From Oleiagrimonas sp963747595 (GTDB taxonomy: Bacteria > Pseudomonadota > Gammaproteobacteria > Xanthomonadales > Rhodanobacteraceae): a DNA stretch of 64,000 nt. Position numbers and translations under genes: made by a program. The notes under the pieces were generated by a model. It made no database searches, was not told the origin of the DNA, and saw only the letters and a list, made by a program, of their open reading frames with translations. Positions within the stretch are counted from its first letter, which is position 1. The number at the start of each line of letters is the position of its first letter. This document shows, piece after piece, positions 25,301-32,243 of the stretch. Where the stretch lies: assembly GCA_963747595.1 (NCBI GenBank), contig CAVVFO010000002.1, positions 1,178,001-1,242,000 on the forward strand. The letters are read 5' to 3'.

Positions 25301-25660
25301 CTGACCTGCAATGGCCGGACGGTGCCGCTGATCCCCACCGGCAACGCCGCAGAGTTCGTCGCCGGTGTGCGCTACAAGGCTTGGCAACCGCCGTCCGGCC
25401 TGCATCCCACCATTCGTGCACACGCGCCGCTGACCTTCGATCTCGTGGATACCTGGATGGACCGCAGCATGGGCGGTTGCCGGTACCACGTATCGCATCC
25501 GGGCGGACGCAATTACGAGGATGTCCCGGTCAATGCCTACGCCGCGGAAGGCCGCCGTCTGGCGCGGTTCTCCAGCCACGGCCACACGCCGGGCAAGATC
25601 CAGGCCGCACCGGCCGAACGCAACCCCGACTTTCCGTTCACCCTCGACCTGCGGCGCTGA
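22349..25660 (+). CDS. Transglutaminase-like / DUF2126 fusion protein
   Basis: An 1103 aa cytoplasmic protein. Residues about 3-85 match the bacterial transglutaminase-like N-terminal domain (THITHYRYDRPV). The papain-fold core has the full triad: C180 (GSGSCRDSAW), H229 (TDLHAWCEVY) and D245 (GMDATSG). The large DUF2126 half (about 300-1100) has HTGTGGGNHITLGAA, THRAEFCIDKLYSP and LVEMRGFEMPPH, motifs that recall glutamine-synthetase/GCS-type carboxylate-amine ligases. The family is often near alpha-E and ATP-grasp genes in predicted peptide synthesis or modification systems, but neither is in this window. Substrate unknown. Confidence 0.88.
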   Translation: MSIHVALTHITHYRYDRPVELGPQIVRLRPAPHSRTPVLNYSLHVEPGEHFVNWQQDPQGNWLARLVFPEKTRELHIEVDLVAEMSVINPFDFFLEPEAETIPFAYADEEKSDLAPYLKTLPMTPHFERYLAAIPREETPTVDYLVALNQRVQGDVSYLIRMEPGVQTPEQTLENGSGSCRDSAWLLVQLLRNLGLAARFVSGYLIQLVPDVKSLDGPSGTTVDFTDLHAWCEVYLPGAGWVGMDATSGLFTGEGHIPLAATAEPGSAAPVSGGVEASESTLEHSMTVQRVWDAPRVTKPYTDEQWQDIDTLGQRIDAELEALDVRLTMGGEPTFVAMDDPDGAEWNTAAQGPTKRPLATALFHKLRHRYAPGGLVHFGQGKWYPGEQLPRWSLNCFWRRDGEPLWNDPTLIADESQPGRGDAALGERFLAGVAERLGVTSGSVFAAYEDAFYYLWRERQLPINVDPFDSRLSDVLERERLRKMFAQGLDHVVGHVLPLMRDKTGPWRTGPWFLRAERCYLLPGDSPLGYRLPLDSQPWVRERDYPYAYPADPSRLVPPLPGADKSGRTVEVQPSAGSDGTANTDAPEPVVPEKNRSADAIVRRALCAQVRDGILYVFMPPVDALEDYIDLLTAIEATAAALDTPVMLEGYEPPRDPRIEQFRVTPDPGVIEVNIHPAAQWDDLVERTTHLYDTARETRLITEKFMLDGRHTGTGGGNHITLGAATTTDSPFLRRPDLLRSMLSYWHNHPALSFAFSGLFIGPTSQAPRIDEARNDSVYELEIALAQMARPDDGEEIEPWRVDRLLRNLLVDVTGNTHRAEFCIDKLYSPDSASGRLGLVEMRGFEMPPHARMSLVQQLLIRALIARFWKQPFAPDRLVRWGTGLHDRFMLEHFVRQDLADVLTETREAGWALDPHWFDAHMEFRFPKLGAFHAMGIDVELRHALEPWHVLGEEGAIGGTVRYVDASVERLQVRVRGMAGDRYALTCNGRTVPLIPTGNAAEFVAGVRYKAWQPPSGLHPTIRAHAPLTFDLVDTWMDRSMGGCRYHVSHPGGRNYEDVPVNAYAAEGRRLARFSSHGHTPGKIQAAPAERNPDFPFTLDLRR

Positions 25661-25777
25661 TCCCGCTCCACGACGAACCCGGTTCACCCTCGCCCAGATG
25701 CCTGCACGGTTTGCCGCAGAGGGTTCGGGACCTGCCGGCTTGCATGAGCCAGAACGGATGCCAGAAAGGACCACCCC

Positions 25778-26845
25778 ATGAAAACCTTCCACTGCGACCA
25801 CTGCAATCAGCAGGTGTTTTTCGAGAACGTGGTGTGCGAACGCTGCGGCCATATGCTGGGCTTTGTGGTCGATGTGGACGAAATCAGTGCGTTCGAGCCG
25901 GACGGCAATGGCTTCTGGCGCAGCCTGGCTCCCCACACCAGCGGGCGCAGCTACAGGATGTGCCACAACTACGCGGTGGAGCATGTGTGCAACTGCATGA
26001 TTCCGCTTGAGAGTCCCGAATCGCTGTGCCAGTCGTGCCAATTGACCACCATCATCCCCACGCTGCATTCGAACCGGAATCGCGAACTCTGGTACCGGCT
26101 GGAATCGGCGAAACGGCGACTGCTGTACTCGCTCCGGGAGCTCGGCCTGCCCGTGGTTTCGCACCAGGAGGACCCGGACGCGGGACTGTCTTTCGAATTC
26201 AAGGAAAATACCGACAGCGAGCCGCAGATCCACACGGGCCATTCAGACGGGGTGATCACGCTCAATATTGCCGAAGCCGACGACGCCTACCGCGAAAAGG
26301 CACGGACCCAGATGAAAGAGCCCTACCGCACGCTGCTGGGGCATTTCCGTCACGAGATCGGCCATTACTATTTCATGCGCCTCATGCATGAAGGCCCGCA
26401 CATGGATCGCTGCCGACAGCTTTTCGGCGATGAGCGTGACGACTACGGCCGGGCCATCCAGCGGCACTACGAGCAGGGCCCGCCGGCAAACTGGGAAACG
26501 TCCTACATCAGCAGCTACGCCACCATGCACCCCTTCGAAGACTGGGCCGAGACCTGGGCCCACTACCTGCACATGGTGTCGACCCTGGAAACGGCCGATG
26601 CCTGTGGCCTGAACCTGATACCGTCCAATCCGACCGAACCGGCGCTCATTGCCGAACCCGAGGACGCCGAAAACCAGTCCTTCAGCGCCATGATCGAGCG
26701 CTGGTTTGCGCTGACCTATGCGCTGAACAGCCTCAACCGCAGCATGGGCCAGAACGACGCCTATCCATTCGCCCTGGCCGCTCCCGTCATCGAGAAACTG
26801 CGCTTCGTTCACCGCGTGATCCGGGCCAGCAGCCAATACCCCTAA
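25778..26845 (+). CDS. Putative zinc-ribbon zinc metallopeptidase (COG4307 type)
   Basis: A 355 aa protein. The N-terminal zinc ribbon has Cys pairs C6/C9 and C20/C23, and a second Cys cluster follows (HVCNCM and SLCQSCQL). The zincin motif is HEIGH at residues 192-196 (GHFRHEIGHYYFMRLMHEGP), and EDWAETWAHYLHM further on likely supplies the third metal ligand. This matches the putative zinc-binding peptidase family. It lies 117 bases after the transglutaminase/DUF2126 gene on the same strand and converges on sdhB. Activity and substrate are unknown. Confidence 0.85.
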   Translation: MKTFHCDHCNQQVFFENVVCERCGHMLGFVVDVDEISAFEPDGNGFWRSLAPHTSGRSYRMCHNYAVEHVCNCMIPLESPESLCQSCQLTTIIPTLHSNRNRELWYRLESAKRRLLYSLRELGLPVVSHQEDPDAGLSFEFKENTDSEPQIHTGHSDGVITLNIAEADDAYREKARTQMKEPYRTLLGHFRHEIGHYYFMRLMHEGPHMDRCRQLFGDERDDYGRAIQRHYEQGPPANWETSYISSYATMHPFEDWAETWAHYLHMVSTLETADACGLNLIPSNPTEPALIAEPEDAENQSFSAMIERWFALTYALNSLNRSMGQNDAYPFALAAPVIEKLRFVHRVIRASSQYP

Positions 26846-26889
26846 CCGCTCAACCCACCTCGAGCCGCGCCGCGCCAGCGGTCAGGCGC

Positions 26890-27675
26890 TCATATCCCGC
26901 GACGTTTGGCCAGCATGCGCCTGGTGTCGGCAATCGCCCTGGCTGGGTTGAGGCCCTTGGGACAGGTGTTGGTGCAGTTCATGATGGTGTGGCAGCGATA
27001 CAGGCGGAACGCATCATCGAGCGCGTCCAGGCGTTCGCCAGTGTGGTCGTCGCGACTGTCCACGAGCCAGCGATGCGCCTGGATCAGGATGGCCGGCCCC
27101 AGGAACTTGTCGCCGGTCCACCAGTAGCTCGGACACGCCGTGGCGCAGCAAAAGCACAGGATGCACTGGGCGTCCTCATCGACCTTGTCCCGGTCCTCCT
27201 GCAGCTGCAGGCGTTCGCGTTCCGGTGCGGCCTCGTCGTTTTTCAGCCACGGCTCAATGAATTCGTACTGCGCGTACAGACGCCGCAGGTCCCCCACCAG
27301 ATCCTTGATGACCTCCAGGTGCGGCAAGGGTGACAGGCGCACCGGGCCGTTGCCCAGGCCGTCGATGTGACACAGGCAGGCAAGCTGATTGGTGCCGTTG
27401 ATGTTCATGGCGCAGGAGCCACATACGCCTTCGCGGCAGGAACGGCGCACGGCGATGGAGGGATCGGTCTCGTCGATGATCTTGAGGATGGCGTCCAGCA
27501 CCATGGGGCCGCAATCGTCCAGATCCACCTCGTAACTGTCCATGCGCGGCAGCGCGTCGCGCGCGGGATCGTAGCGATAGATGCGGAAGGTCTTGAGGTT
27601 TCCGGCGTCACCTTGGTGCGTCCAGTGCTTGCCCTTCTGCACACGCGAATTGGTCGGAAGTGTGAATTCGGCCAT
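26890..27675 (-). CDS. sdhB: Succinate dehydrogenase iron-sulfur subunit SdhB
   Basis: SdhB (261 aa) carries the three iron-sulfur clusters between SdhA and the quinone site. The [2Fe-2S] ligands are in SCREGVCGSCAMNINGTNQLAC-type arrangement; the [4Fe-4S] and [3Fe-4S] ligands are in CILCFCCATACPSYWW and CHTIMNCTNTCPKGLNP. The start is ATG 27675 (MAEFTLPTN), 13 bases after the sdhA stop; longer in-frame forms extend into sdhA. It is the last gene of sdhCDAB. Confidence 0.96.
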   Translation of the reverse strand: MAEFTLPTNSRVQKGKHWTHQGDAGNLKTFRIYRYDPARDALPRMDSYEVDLDDCGPMVLDAILKIIDETDPSIAVRRSCREGVCGSCAMNINGTNQLACLCHIDGLGNGPVRLSPLPHLEVIKDLVGDLRRLYAQYEFIEPWLKNDEAAPERERLQLQEDRDKVDEDAQCILCFCCATACPSYWWTGDKFLGPAILIQAHRWLVDSRDDHTGERLDALDDAFRLYRCHTIMNCTNTCPKGLNPARAIADTRRMLAKRRGI

Positions 27676-27688
27676 CTTGAAGTCCCCT

Positions 27689-29485
27689 TCAGATCTTGCG
27701 CTCGGTGGGCGGGAAGGTATCGGCATCATCGCGCCCGGTCTCCAGGCGCACGGGCCGTTCGCCCAGCTCGATGCTGCCGTCTTCATCGCGCCAGGCCACG
27801 GTGTGCTTGAGCCAGTTGTCGTCGTCACGTTCCTCGTAGTCGTCGCGGATATGGCCCCCGCGCGACTCCTGCCGGCTCAGCGCCGAATGCGCCAGTACGT
27901 TCGCCTGCTCGCACAGGTTCTTCACCTCCAGCGCCGTGACCAGTTCCATGTTCCAGGTCAGGTCGGGGCTGGTCACGCCGATGGCGTCGATGCGTCCCGC
28001 CATGTCGGCGAGTTTGTCGATTCCTTCCTGCATGACGTCTTCCTTGCGGAACACGCCGAAATGGTTCTGCATGATCTTCTGTACCGCACCGCGCACCTGC
28101 CCCGGGTTTTCGCCGCCGGCGTTGTGGCGCAGCGCATCGAAACGCTTCAGGATGCTGTCTTCGCATTCCTTCGGGCTGGAAGGGGTATCACTCTCCGGGT
28201 CGACGATCTCGCCCGCCCGCAGTGCCGCGGCACGGCCGAACACGATGATGTCCAGCAGGCTGTTGGTGCCCAGGCGGTTGGCTCCGTGCACCGACACGCA
28301 GGCGGTTTCGCCCACGGCCATCAGGCCCGGCACCGTGGCATTCTTGTCGCCGCGACGCGGGTTGACCACCTCGCCGTGCAGGTTGGTGGGAATGCCGCCC
28401 ATGCAGTAATGCGCCGTGGGCACCACGGGGATGGGATCCTTGCGGATGTCGATATTCTTGAAGATGCGCACCGTTTCGATGATGCCGGGCAGCTTGCTTT
28501 CCAGCACGTCGTCGTCGATCTCCTCCAGATGCAGCAGGATGTGGTCGCCGTCATCGCCGCAGCCGCGCCCCTCGCGCATCTCCACACCCTCGGCATGGCT
28601 GACGATGTCGCGGCTGGCCAGGTCTTTCTCGTGCGGCGCGTAGTTGGGCATGAAGCGCTCGCCCTCGCCGTTGGTCAGGTAACCGCCTTCGCCGCGCGCG
28701 CCCTCGGTGATCAGGCATCCCGAGCCTGTGAGTCCGGTGGGATGAAACTGCACGAACTCCATGTCCTGCAACGGCACGCCGGCGCGCAGTGCCATGGCGT
28801 TGCCGTCACCGGTGCAGGTATGCGCGGAGGTGCACGATTCGAACACGCGCCCGCCACCGCCGGTGGCCAGCACCGTCTGCTTGGCGCGGAAGCGGTGCAG
28901 CGTGCCGTCTTCCAGGCTGAAGGCCAGCAGCCCGCAGCAGGCCCCATTGTCATCCATCAGCAAATCGATGGCGAAGTATTCGATGAAGAATTGCGCCTTG
29001 TGCTTCAGGCACTGCTGGTACAGCGTGTGCAGCACGGCATGACCAGTGCGGTCGGCGGCGGCACAGGCGCGCGCGGCCATCTCGCCCTCGGCGCAGTGCG
29101 TGGTATGGCCGCCGAACTTGCGCTGATAGATACGCCCGTCGTCGGTGCGCGAGAACGGCACGCCCATGTGCTCCAGCTCGATCACTGCGGGAATGGCCTC
29201 GTGGCACAGATAGGCGATGGCGTCCTGGTCGCCCAGCCAGACCGAGCCGGCCACGGTGTCGTACATGTGCCAGTGCCAGTCATCTTCCATGATGTTGCCC
29301 AACGCGGCGGCGATGCCGCCCTGCGCCGCCGTGGTATGCGAACGGGTCGGAAAGACCTTGCTGATGCAGGCGGTCTTCAAGCCCTTCGTGGACGCCATGC
29401 CCAGCGTGGCGCGCAGGCCCGCGCCGCCGGCGCCCAGAACGATCACGTCGAATGCGTGATCCACGATGTCGTAAGCCCTTGGCAT
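27689..29485 (-). CDS. sdhA: Succinate dehydrogenase flavoprotein subunit SdhA
   Basis: SdhA (598 aa, normal) oxidises succinate to fumarate. The FAD-binding dinucleotide motif is VIVLGAGGAGLRATLGMA. The covalent FAD His lies in FPTRSHTTAAQGGIAAALGN. The substrate and capping segments (TGLTGSGCLITEGARGEGGY, HGANRLGTNSLLDIIVFGR) are intact. It sits between sdhD and sdhB with short gaps. Nothing is odd about it, in contrast to its neighbour SdhD. Confidence 0.97.
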   Translation of the reverse strand: MPRAYDIVDHAFDVIVLGAGGAGLRATLGMASTKGLKTACISKVFPTRSHTTAAQGGIAAALGNIMEDDWHWHMYDTVAGSVWLGDQDAIAYLCHEAIPAVIELEHMGVPFSRTDDGRIYQRKFGGHTTHCAEGEMAARACAAADRTGHAVLHTLYQQCLKHKAQFFIEYFAIDLLMDDNGACCGLLAFSLEDGTLHRFRAKQTVLATGGGGRVFESCTSAHTCTGDGNAMALRAGVPLQDMEFVQFHPTGLTGSGCLITEGARGEGGYLTNGEGERFMPNYAPHEKDLASRDIVSHAEGVEMREGRGCGDDGDHILLHLEEIDDDVLESKLPGIIETVRIFKNIDIRKDPIPVVPTAHYCMGGIPTNLHGEVVNPRRGDKNATVPGLMAVGETACVSVHGANRLGTNSLLDIIVFGRAAALRAGEIVDPESDTPSSPKECEDSILKRFDALRHNAGGENPGQVRGAVQKIMQNHFGVFRKEDVMQEGIDKLADMAGRIDAIGVTSPDLTWNMELVTALEVKNLCEQANVLAHSALSRQESRGGHIRDDYEERDDDNWLKHTVAWRDEDGSIELGERPVRLETGRDDADTFPPTERKI

Positions 29486-29498
29486 AGTCGCCCGCCCT

Positions 29499-30224
29499 TC
29501 AGATGGATATGTGAATCAGTGCCGCCACGGCACCCACGCCGACAATCAGCGCGATGGCCTTCACTGCGAGCACGCAAGCAGCGCGCAGCCCTGCGTCGTG
29601 GATGTAGTCCTCGAAAATGATCTGCAGCCCGATGACCGCGTGGCGCAGTGCAATGACGATGAACGACGCCATGATCGCGGCGTTGACCGGCCACGCCAGC
29701 CAGTGTGCGGCGACGGCACGCGTCGCGGTGCTCAGGCGCACCACGCTGACGCCGAACCAGATCGCCAGCGGAATGAGCGCCAGCGCCGTGATGCGCTGCA
29801 CGTGGAACATGGCGGCACCGGTTCCGCCCGCGCCCAGACCGCGCGCCTGGTCATACTCGCGACTGTGCCGCAGCCGACTCAGCAGCGCGGGGCTGGTCGG
29901 CGTGCGCGCGACCTTGATGACATCGTCCTCGTCTTCTTTCTCGTCCTCGTCTTCGTCCTCGTCTTCGTCCTGGTCCTCGTCGTCGTGGTCGTCGTCTTCC
30001 TTCTCGTTTTCGTCTTTGTTCTTGCCGCTGTCCTCGCCGTCAGCAGACTCCTGGTCGCCGGAGCCCTGGCTGCCGCTGTCCTTGCCCGAATCACCCGTGT
30101 CGCTGCTCGCCTCGCCATCCGTGTCCTGCTTTGCGGCGCCGTTGCTGCTGTCATCCTTGTCCGGGTCCTTCTCGTCGGACTGCTCCCGGCTGCTGTCCCG
30201 TGAGTCTTTTTCCTTCTCATTCAT
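29499..30224 (-). CDS. sdhD: Succinate dehydrogenase membrane anchor SdhD with long acidic N-terminal extension
   Basis: The C-terminal part (about residues 104-241) is a normal SdhD: three membrane helices, the haem-ligand His in RHAVIGLQIIFEDYIHD (H195) and the quinone-site DY pair (D206, Y207). Residues 1-103 are an extension seen in no standard SdhD: I count 48 Asp/Glu in the first 101 residues, with a near-continuous D/E run at about 75-101 and Ser/Gly/Lys elsewhere. ATG 30224 has GGAG upstream and lies ten bases after the sdhC stop, and no in-frame Met offers a start near the core, so the extension appears to be translated. It should face the cytoplasm. Confidence 0.9.
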   Translation of the reverse strand: MNEKEKDSRDSSREQSDEKDPDKDDSSNGAAKQDTDGEASSDTGDSGKDSGSQGSGDQESADGEDSGKNKDENEKEDDDHDDEDQDEDEDEDEDEKEDEDDVIKVARTPTSPALLSRLRHSREYDQARGLGAGGTGAAMFHVQRITALALIPLAIWFGVSVVRLSTATRAVAAHWLAWPVNAAIMASFIVIALRHAVIGLQIIFEDYIHDAGLRAACVLAVKAIALIVGVGAVAALIHISI

Positions 30225-30237
30225 CACCGTTCACTCC

Positions 30238-30612
30238 TCACACCAGAAGGACGACCAGCCAGACAGCGGCCGTCAGCAGTGTCGTCATCACCAGCACGGC
30301 GATGCCACTGCGGTTGACGGTATGCATCTCGAAGCCGATGCCGGCATCCCAGAACAGGTGGCGGATGCCGTTGCTCAGATGAAAGGCCAGCGCGATCGTC
30401 CAGCAGAACAACACCACCTGGCCGCCGATGGAGCTGTACAGCCATGCCGTCGTGGACCAGATGCCACCGCCGGCCGCAGCGGCCACCACCCACCAGCTCA
30501 ATGCCACCGCACCCACCGCCAGCGCAATGCCGGTGAAGCGGTGCAGGATCGACAGCGTCGACGTGATCTGCGGCTTGTACCAGGTCAGATGGGGAGAAAG
30601 CGGTCGGCTCAT
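30238..30612 (-). CDS. sdhC: Succinate dehydrogenase cytochrome b556 subunit SdhC
   Basis: SdhC (124 aa) anchors the complex and shares the haem and ubiquinone site with SdhD. Visible: N-terminus RPLSPHLTWYKPQITSTLSI, the quinone-site segment SILHRFTG, and the haem-ligand segment FHLSNGIRHLFWDAG, followed by the third membrane helix. ATG 30612 is chosen; the frame stays open upstream into an interspersed repeat but that is not coding. It is the first gene of sdhCDAB. Confidence 0.95.
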   Translation of the reverse strand: MSRPLSPHLTWYKPQITSTLSILHRFTGIALAVGAVALSWWVVAAAAGGGIWSTTAWLYSSIGGQVVLFCWTIALAFHLSNGIRHLFWDAGIGFEMHTVNRSGIAVLVMTTLLTAAVWLVVLLV

Positions 30613-30663
30613 CGATATGTCCTCGCTGTTTTTCGCAATCGTGCGGACACTGCGAAACAAGCT

Positions 30664-30741
30664 CGTCATTCCGGCGAAGGCCGGAATCCAGTGTCTTTCG
30701 CGCCATTCCATCGCTGGGTCCCGGCCTCCGCCGGGACGACG
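30664..30741. repeat. Interspersed double-palindrome repeat between fumC and sdhC
   Basis: Two palindromes form a head-to-head unit: ATTCCGGCGAAGGCCGGAAT on the left and GTCCCGGCCTCCGCCGGGAC on the right, about 30 bases apart. This is the well-known short repeat type found in many copies across proteobacterial chromosomes. It fills most of the 164 bp gap before sdhC, so the sdhC promoter either lies in the remaining bases or further upstream in fumC. It may form paired hairpins in RNA. Confidence 0.75.
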
Positions 30742-30776
30742 TAACAGGTTCGATCTTTTTCAACCTGCCGCGACGG

Positions 30777-32243
30777 CTACGCACCGCCCACCCCGGAACC
30801 GGTCATGCGCCCGGGATCGGCCACCCGGTCGAATTCGTCCTCATCCATGTAACCCAACGCCAACGTGGCTTCCTTCAGCGTACTCCCGTCCTCGCTGGCC
30901 TTGTGCGCGATCTCGGCCGCCTTGTCATAGCCAATCTCGGGACTGAGCGCCGTCACCAGCATCAGGGATTGCTCGAGGTCCGTGTCGATGGTGTCGTCGT
31001 CCAGCTCGGTGCCTTCCACCGTGTACTGGCGGAACATGTCGCAACCGTCGGACAGGATGGAGTTGGCCTGCAGCACATTGTTGATCAGGATCGGGCGCAT
31101 CGCGTTGAGCTCGAAATTGCCCTGGCTGCCACCGAAGGCGACTGCGTTGTCCAGACCGATGACCTGGATGCAGATCATCACCAGCGCTTCGCACTGGGTC
31201 GGGTTCACCTTCCCCGGCATGATCGACGAACCCGGCTCGGTCTCGGGCAGCTTCAGCTCGCCGATGCCGCAGCGCGGGCCCGACCCCAGCCAGCGCAGGT
31301 CGTTGGCGATCTTCATCAGTGCCACCGCCAGCCCGCGCAATGCAGCCATGACGGCCACGGTGGGATCCAGCGAGCCTTGCGCAGCGAACTTGTTGGGCGC
31401 GGTGACGAAGGGGCGATCCGTCAGCTGCGCCAGGGTGCGCGCCATGTCTTCGCTGAACCCCTGGGGCGCATTCAGTCCCGTACCCACCGCCGTGCCACCC
31501 GCGGCCAGCGGATACAGGCCGTCACGCGCCTGCCGGAGTCGCTGCAGCGCGTCGCGCAATTGCGCCTCGAAGCCCGACCACTCCTGTCCCACCGTCAACG
31601 GCACCGCATCCTGCAGGTGGGTGCGGCCGATCTTCGGCCGGCCCATCCACTTCGCGGCCTTTTCGCCGATGGCTGCGGCCAGCTTTTCCACGGCCGGAAA
31701 CAGCGTCTCTTCCAGCGCCTGCACCATGGCGATGTGCATGGCGGTGGGAAAGCTGTCGTTGGAGGACTGCCCCATGTTGACGTGATCGTTGGGATGCACC
31801 GGATCCTTGCTCCCCAGCGTGCCGCCCAGCAACTGGATGGCACGATTGGAGACCACCTCGTTCACGTTCATGTTGGACTGCGTGCCCGATCCGGTCTGAT
31901 AGACATACAGCGGATAACTGTCATCCAGCTTGCCCGCGATGGTCTCGTCGCAGGCCTGGATGATGGCATCGGCGACCTCTGCATCCATGCGGCCGGCCTG
32001 TTTATGCAGCATGGCCGAGGCCTTCTTGACGTAGCCGTAGGCGTGATACACCGCCTTGGGCATGCGCTCGCTGCCGATGGAAAAATGGATCAGCGAACGC
32101 TGCGTCTGCGCTCCCCAATAGCGGTTGGCGGGCACCTCGATCTCGCCCATGGAATCGCTTTCGGCGCGCTGGCCATCGGCGTCGATGCCGATCGGCGTGG
32201 ACTTGAACGCCGCGGATGCAGCGGATGCATCGGCATTGCTCAT
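30777..32243 (-). CDS. fumC: Class II fumarate hydratase FumC
   Basis: FumC hydrates fumarate to L-malate and needs no iron-sulfur cluster. The 488 aa protein has the fumarase/aspartase signature GSSIMPGKVNPTQCE, the active-site segment TGSGTQSNMNVNEV, and GRTHLQDAVPLTVGQE. The N-terminus is about 25 residues longer than usual, Ala/Ser-rich (MSNADASAASAAF). The ATG at 32243 overlaps the ndh stop by ATGA, so it is translationally coupled to ndh. It precedes sdhCDAB on the same strand. Confidence 0.95.
   Translation of the reverse strand: MSNADASAASAAFKSTPIGIDADGQRAESDSMGEIEVPANRYWGAQTQRSLIHFSIGSERMPKAVYHAYGYVKKASAMLHKQAGRMDAEVADAIIQACDETIAGKLDDSYPLYVYQTGSGTQSNMNVNEVVSNRAIQLLGGTLGSKDPVHPNDHVNMGQSSNDSFPTAMHIAMVQALEETLFPAVEKLAAAIGEKAAKWMGRPKIGRTHLQDAVPLTVGQEWSGFEAQLRDALQRLRQARDGLYPLAAGGTAVGTGLNAPQGFSEDMARTLAQLTDRPFVTAPNKFAAQGSLDPTVAVMAALRGLAVALMKIANDLRWLGSGPRCGIGELKLPETEPGSSIMPGKVNPTQCEALVMICIQVIGLDNAVAFGGSQGNFELNAMRPILINNVLQANSILSDGCDMFRQYTVEGTELDDDTIDTDLEQSLMLVTALSPEIGYDKAAEIAHKASEDGSTLKEATLALGYMDEDEFDRVADPGRMTGSGVGGA

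Noticed and set aside
29511..30203. Plus-strand frame with Val/Leu-rich run opposite sdhD
   Set aside because: It is the antisense of the GAC/GAG-rich acidic region and reads as a fake hydrophobic stretch. The minus frame continues into a normal SdhD with haem ligand.
30742..30776. Extended sdhC starting in the interspersed repeat
   Set aside because: The frame is open, but the added residues come from the repeat; ATG 30612 gives the family N-terminus.
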